Origin: Sulfurimonas sp.
GTDB taxonomy: Bacteria; Campylobacterota; Campylobacteria; Campylobacterales; Sulfurimonadaceae
NCBI RefSeq assembly: GCF_027056685.1
Contig: NZ_JALUKE010000065.1
Location: 1 to 37,821 of the forward strand
Length of the DNA stretch: 37,821 nucleotides
Reading direction: 5' to 3'
Shown here: positions 32,565 to 37,821 of the stretch, in pieces
How positions within the stretch are numbered: position 1 is the stretch's first letter
How the letters are laid out: every line of letters starts with the position of its first letter
The notes under the pieces: generated by a model
What the model was told of the DNA's origin: nothing
The model's input: only the letters and a program-made list of their open reading frames with translations
Databases searched by the model: none
Program-made: the position numbers and the translations under genes

Positions 32565-32909
32565 ATGACAACCCAAGAAAAAAAGATACTTAAGAGTATT
32601 ATGACTCAAGAGATAGATGCGCTTACTTTAGAGTTACAAAATATAGAAAAATCGCTCAAACCAATCAAAAAAGATTGCTCTTTAGACAGCATAGACCATA
32701 AAATGCTCAAACAAGATCAAAATGTCAATATTCAAAGATTTGAAGAGGCAAAAAAACGATTAAATAGACTAAAATATGCTCTGTTAAGAGTTGATACAGA
32801 GGAGTATGGAGTTTGTAAAGAGTGTGAAGAAGATATAGCGCTAGAACGCCTAAAACTCATCCCAGAATCACAATACTGTGTATCTTGTATGAATGAGTTA
32901 GGTTTATAA
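32565..32909 (+). CDS. DksA/TraR-type C4 zinc-finger protein
   Basis: A 114-residue protein with an N-terminal coiled coil (about 1-75: KKILKSIMTQEIDALTLELQNIEKSLKP...FEEAKKRLNRLKYALLRVDTEEYG) and a C-terminal zinc finger with Cys84, Cys87, Cys105 and Cys108 (VCKECEEDIALERLKLIPESQYCVSC). DksA-family proteins enter the RNA polymerase secondary channel and act with ppGpp. It lacks the DxxDxA coiled-coil tip of true DksA, so the mode of action is uncertain. A GGAG site precedes the ATG, 9 bases after the ligase gene. Its stop is one base from the convergent ppaC end, with no visible terminator. Confidence 0.88.
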   Translation: MTTQEKKILKSIMTQEIDALTLELQNIEKSLKPIKKDCSLDSIDHKMLKQDQNVNIQRFEEAKKRLNRLKYALLRVDTEEYGVCKECEEDIALERLKLIPESQYCVSCMNELGL

Positions 32910-32910
32910 A

Positions 32911-33831
32911 TTAAAACTGAGGTTGCACGAAAGGAATAACCTGTTTTTTACGGCTAAGCACTTTATCTAACCATACTCTATGATTTTCAAGTTTTGTGTT
33001 AAACGCAGCTTCTATTTTACTCTCATCATCTGAGACAACAAGGAGTTTAGAACCCTCTTTCATTATGTCTGTAAGGAGTATGAGTACAGTATGAAGTCCA
33101 TTTTCTTCTTTCATCTTTTTCATATCTTCTAAAAGTTCCTCTTCTCGAGGTTCAAGCACTGTAATATCTACCATTTCAAGCTGACCTACGCCCACTTTAC
33201 TACCATTCATGTTAAACTCTTTGTAGTCTCTCGTGTTAAGGTCTCTTGCACTTGCACCATCTACTGCAGATTTTACAATGAACATCTCCATAGCAAGTTT
33301 TTTATAATCCTCTACACCTGCAATCTCTGCAAGCTCTTTTACTGCTTTTGTATCTACTTTTGTACAAGTCGGTGATTTAAAAATGACAGTATCACTTAAA
33401 ATCGCCATCATCATCATACCTGCAATATTTTTAGGAATTTCCACACCATAAGATCTGTACATCTCATAAACAACAGTGTTTGAACAACCTATAGGTCTTA
33501 CCCACATCTCCAATGGAGCATTTGTTGTTAAGTCTCCCAATTTATGATGATCAACAATTCCTAAAATAGTTGCTTCTTTTATATCATCTTGAAAAAGGAG
33601 ACTATCACTATCATCAACCAAAAATACTTTTTCTCCAGCAACAGAAGTTTTAAGTACAGGAACTTCACCATCAAATTTATCTAAAATAAACTCTGTTTCA
33701 GCAGAGATTTCACCCTGACGCGCAGGAATATACTCTTCATCTTCCACTTGATTTTTTAAATACGCAATAGAAATAGCACCAACAATTGAGTCGCTATCTG
33801 GATTTCTGTGTCCAAAAACATATACTGACAT
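32911..33831 (-). CDS. ppaC: Manganese-dependent inorganic pyrophosphatase (DHH family)
   Basis: A family II pyrophosphatase that hydrolyses PPi released by biosynthesis. The metal ligands are in GHRNPDSDSIVGAI (His8, Asp12, Asp14), VDDSD (about 72-76) and ILGIVDHHKLGD (DHH). The DHHA2 C-terminal domain ends with SRKKQVIPFVQPQF, including the family RK motif that binds phosphate. Length, 306 residues, is standard. A TATAAT sits between it and uvrA. One AAACGCAG copy lies near the 3' end. Confidence 0.95.
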   Translation of the reverse strand: MSVYVFGHRNPDSDSIVGAISIAYLKNQVEDEEYIPARQGEISAETEFILDKFDGEVPVLKTSVAGEKVFLVDDSDSLLFQDDIKEATILGIVDHHKLGDLTTNAPLEMWVRPIGCSNTVVYEMYRSYGVEIPKNIAGMMMMAILSDTVIFKSPTCTKVDTKAVKELAEIAGVEDYKKLAMEMFIVKSAVDGASARDLNTRDYKEFNMNGSKVGVGQLEMVDITVLEPREEELLEDMKKMKEENGLHTVLILLTDIMKEGSKLLVVSDDESKIEAAFNTKLENHRVWLDKVLSRKKQVIPFVQPQF

Positions 33832-33857
33832 AATAAGCCTTTAAATTTTTTTTTGCA

Positions 33858-33863
33858 ATTATA
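33858..33863 (-). promoter_or_regulatory. Probable -10 box of ppaC
   Basis: Minus-strand TATAAT in atagTATAATtgc, 26 bases before the ppaC ATG, in the 39-base gap after the uvrA stop. It suggests ppaC is transcribed on its own even though it follows uvrA on the same strand. Confidence 0.5.
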
Positions 33864-33870
33864 CTATATT

Positions 33871-36693
33871 TTAATGCAGAGCCAACTCTTTTTCCAAATA
33901 CTCACCCGTATAAGAGCCTGTCTTTTTATGTGTAGCCGCCAACTCTTCAGGAGAACCCTCTGCTATGATAAGTCCACCGCCACTTCCACCTTCTGGTCCC
34001 ATGTCGATGATATAGTCCGCATTTTTTATCATATCAAGGTTGTGCTCAATGATAAGCACAGAGTTTCCAAGCTCTACGAACTTGTGCAGTACATTTGTAA
34101 GTCTATCTACATCTGCAAAGTGTAGTCCAGTTGTCGGCTCATCCAAAATATAGAGTGTTTTTCCTGTATCTTTTCGGCTCAGCTCTTTTGAGAGTTTTAT
34201 ACGCTGTGCTTCCCCACCTGAGAGCGTCACTGCGTTTTGACCAAGCGTAATATAGCCAAGTCCTACATCTACAAGAGTTTTCATCTTTTGGTGAATTTTT
34301 GGAATAGGTTTGAAAAATTCAAACGCTTCTTCTACGCTCATGGCAAGAACATCAGCAATAGTTTTACCTTTGTAAAAGACCTCTAAAGTCTGTTGATTAT
34401 ATCGTCTGCCGCCACATGAATCACACTTCACCATAATGTCAGGTAAAAAGTGCATTTCTATCTTATTTTCACCCTCTCCTTGACACTTCTCACAACGCCC
34501 ACCTTTAACATTAAAACTAAAGCGTGAAGCTGTATAGCCACGAATTTGGCTCTCTTTTGTCTGTGCAAAAAGATTTCGTATCTCATCCATTACACCCGTG
34601 TAAGTTGCAGGATTTGAGCGAGGTGTACGCCCTATTGGGCTTTGGTCAAGATAGATAACTTTATCTACATTTTCAAGTCCAGTGATTTCTACACCTGCCA
34701 CCTTATTTACCTTGCGTGCATGATTAAGTAGCTCTCTGGCCGTTGGCAGAAGCGTTTGAAGCATAAGTGAACTTTTTCCACTTCCACTTACTCCTGTAAT
34801 ACAAACAAAGTTATTGAGAGGAATTTTTGCGTTTAGATTGTTAATATTATTTAATGTAACATTTTTAATCTCAATCCACTTCTCTTGAGGACGGCGATAA
34901 AAATACTCTATCTTTTTGCGTCCATAAAGATAGTCAGCAGTGAGTGTTTTTGCTTTTTTCAGTTTATCAAGTGTTCCACTAAAAACTACTTCCCCACCAA
35001 ATTTTCCTGCACCACTTCCTATATCAACAATAAAATCTGCATTTTCAATGGTCTCTTTGTCATGTTCTACTACAATGACAGAGTTACCTTTTTCTTGCAA
35101 AGAACGAAGCGTACGAATAAGCTTCAGCGTATCTCTCTCATGAAGCCCAATACTTGGCTCATCTAATACATATAAAACACCAGTCAAACCACTACCTATC
35201 TGTGAAGCAATGCGAATACGCTGTGCCTCTCCACCACTGATAGTACGAGCATCACGACCAAGTGTAATGTAGCCAAGTCCAACATCATACAAAAAGTAGA
35301 GGCGTTCGCGTATCTCATTGAGTATTGGTTCAGCAATTTGCTTCGATTGTGCATCAAAGTATTCAAAATTTTCTTCATTTGCAAAAAAATCGTATGTTTT
35401 TGCTATTGGCATATCAAGGAGTTCTGCTATGCCTTTTCCTGCTACTTTAACAGCTAAAGATTCTCTCTTTAAACGATGTGCATCACAAATATCACATACC
35501 TTTTCACTCATATAATCAGCAAGCTCTTTTTCATCTTTTATCATGTCATAAGCGATGCGAATAATCCCTGGGAAAATTCTTTTTACGGGATGCTTTTTCC
35601 ACAAAAATTCTACTTCATCAATATTTCCATGCAAGATTGCTTTTTGCTGGTATGTAGGAAGTTCTGAGTATGGAATACTCATATCTATCTCGTTATGTGC
35701 ACAAAAACCTTTTAAAAAGGTAAAGTAATACCCTTTGTTAAAACCATAAACAATCTTTACCGCACCCTTTTCAACACTCAGATCACTATCAATTATCTTA
35801 TCAATATCAAGTGCGTAACGAATACCAAGCCCATCACACTCAGAACATGCTCCCTTTGGAGAGTTAAAAGAGAAACTTAATGGTTCCAAGGGTTCAAAAC
35901 TTATTTTACAATCAAAGCAGGCATTGTGTTCAGAGTAGTGAATATGCTCCTGCGTTTGTAACTCTTCATGATTTAAAATATCTATTTCAAGTTCGCCATA
36001 ACTCTCTTTAAGCGCTTTTTCAACAGATGAAGCAATACGCTCTTTATTTTCAGGCTTTACAATCACCCTGTCCACAACTACTTTGATGGTATGTTTTTTC
36101 GTTTTAGATAGTTCTATCTCTTCATCAAGACGCACCATCACGCCATCTATCATCGCACGAACATAACCTTTATGTACCAAAGATTCTATTAGATCAGCAT
36201 ACGCACCTTTATTTTCACGAACAAGCGGTGCTAAAAGTACAAGCTTTGCACCCTCTGGTAATTTTTCCACTTCATTAATGATGTCTGAAGCAGACATTTG
36301 AGAAATGACCTTGCCACACTTATGACAATGTTGCACGCCTACACGCGCAAACAGAAGTCTAAAGTAGTCGTAAATTTCTGTAATAGTTCCAACAGTTGAG
36401 CGTGGGTTTTTCGAGGTTGTTTTTTGATCTATCGCAATAGCAGGAGTAAGCCCTTCAATTTTATCTACATCAGGTTTACCAACACGGTCAAGAAACTGTC
36501 TAGCATAAGAGGACAAAGACTCCATATAACGACGCTGTCCCTCTGCATAAAGTGTGTCAAACGCAAGGGTAGATTTACCACTTCCACTCAGTCCTGTCAT
36601 AACAACAAGCTCATTTTTAGGAATAGTTAAATTAATATTTTTTAGATTATTTTCTCTTGCACCTGTGATTTTTATAACATCTTTCTTTTTCAT
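33871..36693 (-). CDS. uvrA: Excinuclease ABC subunit UvrA
   Basis: The damage-recognition ATPase of nucleotide excision repair. The 940 residues include two ABC modules: Walker A GLSGSGKST (34-42) and GVSGSGKSSL (about 640), signatures ISGGEAQRIRIA and LSGGEAQRIKLS, and Walker B VLDEPSIGLHERD and ILDEPTTGLHFAD. Zinc-binding cysteines appear in CFDCKISFEP...GACSECDG and RCEKCQGEGENK...VKCDSCGG. Length is standard. The ATG directly follows the stop of the TauE/SafE gene (TAAATG), so it depends on that gene's transcript. Two antisense-strand AAACGCAG copies lie in it. Confidence 0.97.
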   Translation of the reverse strand: MKKKDVIKITGARENNLKNINLTIPKNELVVMTGLSGSGKSTLAFDTLYAEGQRRYMESLSSYARQFLDRVGKPDVDKIEGLTPAIAIDQKTTSKNPRSTVGTITEIYDYFRLLFARVGVQHCHKCGKVISQMSASDIINEVEKLPEGAKLVLLAPLVRENKGAYADLIESLVHKGYVRAMIDGVMVRLDEEIELSKTKKHTIKVVVDRVIVKPENKERIASSVEKALKESYGELEIDILNHEELQTQEHIHYSEHNACFDCKISFEPLEPLSFSFNSPKGACSECDGLGIRYALDIDKIIDSDLSVEKGAVKIVYGFNKGYYFTFLKGFCAHNEIDMSIPYSELPTYQQKAILHGNIDEVEFLWKKHPVKRIFPGIIRIAYDMIKDEKELADYMSEKVCDICDAHRLKRESLAVKVAGKGIAELLDMPIAKTYDFFANEENFEYFDAQSKQIAEPILNEIRERLYFLYDVGLGYITLGRDARTISGGEAQRIRIASQIGSGLTGVLYVLDEPSIGLHERDTLKLIRTLRSLQEKGNSVIVVEHDKETIENADFIVDIGSGAGKFGGEVVFSGTLDKLKKAKTLTADYLYGRKKIEYFYRRPQEKWIEIKNVTLNNINNLNAKIPLNNFVCITGVSGSGKSSLMLQTLLPTARELLNHARKVNKVAGVEITGLENVDKVIYLDQSPIGRTPRSNPATYTGVMDEIRNLFAQTKESQIRGYTASRFSFNVKGGRCEKCQGEGENKIEMHFLPDIMVKCDSCGGRRYNQQTLEVFYKGKTIADVLAMSVEEAFEFFKPIPKIHQKMKTLVDVGLGYITLGQNAVTLSGGEAQRIKLSKELSRKDTGKTLYILDEPTTGLHFADVDRLTNVLHKFVELGNSVLIIEHNLDMIKNADYIIDMGPEGGSGGGLIIAEGSPEELAATHKKTGSYTGEYLEKELALH

Positions 36694-37428
36694 TTACGCC
36701 CCAAAAATTTTATATGTTAAATATAATACTATTATTAGATAAAAAAACATTAACATTTTTTTCTGTAATTTTACATCTAATCTATGTTTTAAATGTATGC
36801 CCGCATAGACACCAAAAAGCGATGCCAAACCAATAATAACACCACTTTCATAATCTACATGTCCATGCAAAGAGTGTGAAATAAGCCCTGATACAGAAGA
36901 AAATACTACAAAAAAGAGACCTGCAGAGGTTGCATTTTTTAATGGAACATGTAAAAATCCAACTAAAATAGGCACAAGAATAAGACTGCCTCCTACTCCA
37001 ATGGTCATACTAATAGCACCAATGACAAAACCTATAATAAAGAGAAGAATCTTATGCACCTCTTTTCTCTCTTGAGAAACATGTGTTGTCATAAAAAGTC
37101 GTAGCAAAGCAAAAACAGCAAAAAGTAAAAATATAATCTGCAGAGTTGTATCACTAAAGTATGAGGTAATAGTTCCACTAAGTAGTGCACCAGAAAAACC
37201 ACCAGCACCAATAGTGAGTACCATTATAACATCTAAGGTACCCTTTTTATTATTCAAATAACTACCATAAATTGAACTAAAAACCATCTGCACAACAGAA
37301 ATACCTATGGCAATTTTAGTACCATAACCGAACATAAGTAGTAATGGCACTAAAATAGTTCCACCACCAATACCAAAAAGCCCAGAGAGCAAACCTACTA
37401 CAAGACCAAGAAAGATAAGTTCAAACAT
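36694..37428 (-). CDS. TauE/SafE-family membrane permease
   Basis: A 244-residue sulfite/organosulfonate exporter-family protein. Two homologous halves each start with a glycine-rich loop: GLFGIGGGTILVPLLLMFG (about 16-34) and TIGVGGSLILVPILVGFL (about 141-158). About seven to eight membrane segments are visible. In a probable sulfur-oxidising bacterium it may move sulfite or sulfonates, but substrate is not shown by sequence. Its TAA stop abuts the uvrA ATG. A TACAAT promoter-like box lies upstream. Confidence 0.88.
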   Translation of the reverse strand: MFELIFLGLVVGLLSGLFGIGGGTILVPLLLMFGYGTKIAIGISVVQMVFSSIYGSYLNNKKGTLDVIMVLTIGAGGFSGALLSGTITSYFSDTTLQIIFLLFAVFALLRLFMTTHVSQERKEVHKILLFIIGFVIGAISMTIGVGGSLILVPILVGFLHVPLKNATSAGLFFVVFSSVSGLISHSLHGHVDYESGVIIGLASLFGVYAGIHLKHRLDVKLQKKMLMFFYLIIVLYLTYKIFGA

Positions 37429-37450
37429 AATTATCCAAAATTTTTTTGAA

Positions 37451-37456
37451 ATTGTA
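37451..37456 (-). promoter_or_regulatory. Possible -10 box for the TauE/SafE-uvrA transcript
   Basis: Minus-strand TACAAT in agggTACAATttc, 23 bases before the permease ATG, in the 109-base divergent gap with the CheX-like gene. One mismatch to the consensus. Confidence 0.4.
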
Positions 37457-37502
37457 CCCTAATATCTATAAGAGTTTAATTTTACTTTGTGTAAGCTTCA
37501 AG

Positions 37503-37508
37503 TATAAT
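37503..37508 (+). promoter_or_regulatory. Probable -10 box of the CheX-like gene
   Basis: TATAAT in caagTATAATcta, 29 bases before ATG 37538, preceded by T-rich sequence (ttttactttgtg). Confidence 0.5.
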
Positions 37509-37537
37509 CTATAACACATAAAGAAGTAGGTATGGTA

Positions 37538-37821
37538 ATGATAAAAAGTATTGAAGTTGCGGCAAAAAATTTTTGTATCCATCAGCTAGGTATGGAGTGC
37601 CAAAATATAGATAAATATGATGGGATGAGAACATTTATTGCTTATATTGATATAGTTGTCAGTAATAGTGATAAATACAGAGTCTTTATAGCTACGAATG
37701 AAGCTTTTATGCAGAGTGTGGCTACACTTTTTTTAGAAGAAGAAAAAAGTGATGAAGAGACTCTCAAAGATATGGCACTAGAAACTGCAAATTTGATTAT
37801 TGGGAGTGCCAAGGTGCTTGC
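37538..37821 (+). CDS. CheX-like chemotaxis phosphatase, 3' end outside window
   Basis: Absent from the ORF track because it runs off the right edge. About 94 residues are visible: MIKSIEVAAKNFCIHQLGMECQ...YDGMRTFIAYIDIVVSN..., then SDEETLKDMALETANLIIGSAKVL. The last helix has the ExxN pattern (E-T-A-N) followed by IIGSAK that marks CheC/CheX/FliY phosphatases, which dephosphorylate CheY-P. ATG 37538 is preferred over ATG 37532, because the AAGTAGG ribosome site lies 7 bases before the former and only 1 before the latter. With FlgA and RpoN it supports a motile organism. Confidence 0.65.
   Translation, partial: MIKSIEVAAKNFCIHQLGMECQNIDKYDGMRTFIAYIDIVVSNSDKYRVFIATNEAFMQSVATLFLEEEKSDEETLKDMALETANLIIGSAKVL

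Larger units (their letters stand above)
33..35957. repeat. Dispersed octamer AAACGCAG/CTGCGTTT, about 35 copies
   Basis: First bases of exact copies found by eye. Plus orientation: 33, 1726, 2394, 2823, 3198, 3332, 4679, 5111, 10790, 13398, 13755, 16279, 16803, 19336, 19379, 20812, 24013, 24280, 24302, 27308, 33001. Minus orientation: 2021, 3034, 6515, 8276, 10367, 19631, 19680, 20180, 23467, 23879, 26953, 27281, 34230, 35950. In 31 of 35 the base before AAACGCAG is C or T. All lie in coding sequence. A further 17 or so sites match the 7-mer AAACGCA with another last base. Confidence 0.85.

Noticed and set aside
32905-32915. Terminator between the convergent DksA-type gene and ppaC
   Set aside because: The stops are one base apart and I find no hairpin; transcripts probably overlap.
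33-35957. Explaining AAACGCAG by codon bias alone
   Set aside because: Copies occur in several reading frames and on both strands relative to genes, which codon preference cannot explain.
1-37821. CRISPR array, rRNA, tRNA, insertion sequence or prophage genes
   Set aside because: I found no regularly spaced repeats, no RNA gene signatures and no transposase, integrase or phage structural protein in any frame of the supplied track.

Overview
The window reads as chromosomal DNA of a free-living, motile, Gram-negative member of the Campylobacterota, most likely close to Sulfurimonas or Sulfuricurvum. This rests on the AT-rich composition, on gene order, and on gene content: LpxD and LptB (lipid A/LPS), FlgA, sigma-54 and a CheX-like protein (flagella and chemotaxis), and SpeA and a DUF6394 protein. 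From memory, flgA-ubiX-coaD-tmk-hisS-speA-cysE-aspB, S4-tsaE-lptB-rpoN and ilvB-ilvN-lpxD follow the order seen in Campylobacter jejuni. I saw no rRNA, tRNA, CRISPR array, transposase or integrase.

Layout. 1-7.25 kb (+): a tightly packed operon from flgA (cut by the left edge) to cysE, then aspC with its own promoter. 7.25-14.5 kb (-): CoA-binding protein, ilvA, a 708-aa WD40-like protein, then ilvB-ilvN-lpxD and a 67-aa protein; together a branched-chain amino acid and lipid A block. 14.5-19.2 kb: an accessory region with a small exported protein, an MntA/HepT module whose HepT is broken, a UPF0178 protein, a patatin, a DUF808 membrane protein, a ParE-type toxin with its antitoxin, and a GIY-YIG/DUF4357 nuclease. 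19.2-23.6 kb (-): S4 protein-trpD-tsaE-lptB-rpoN-TIGR02757 operon. 23.7-24.7 kb (+): an orphan methyltransferase. 24.7-30.8 kb (-): DUF6394, two potassium-channel-like proteins with RCK domains, a free RCK protein, and a YgiQ radical SAM protein. 30.9-32.9 kb (+): an acyl-CoA synthetase and a DksA-type zinc-finger protein. 32.9-37.4 kb (-): ppaC, uvrA and a TauE/SafE permease. The right edge cuts a CheX-like gene. No stretch over about 300 bases lacks a gene or gene remnant.

Three things stand out. (1) The octamer AAACGCAG occurs about 35 times counting both strands, roughly one per kb, in several reading frames and both orientations, usually after a pyrimidine. About one copy would be expected by chance. 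This density and behaviour resemble a DNA uptake sequence, and exact copies are missing from the accessory cassettes. (2) The parE/antitoxin/GIY-YIG cassette sits at the 3' end of the TIGR02757 gene. A diverged copy of that gene's last 24 codons, ending in frame at the same length, lies on the far side of the cassette: the footprint of an insertion that supplied a new 3' end. (3) The two toxin-antitoxin loci, 2.8 kb apart, share an almost identical 18-bp palindromic promoter element with the -10 box at its centre.
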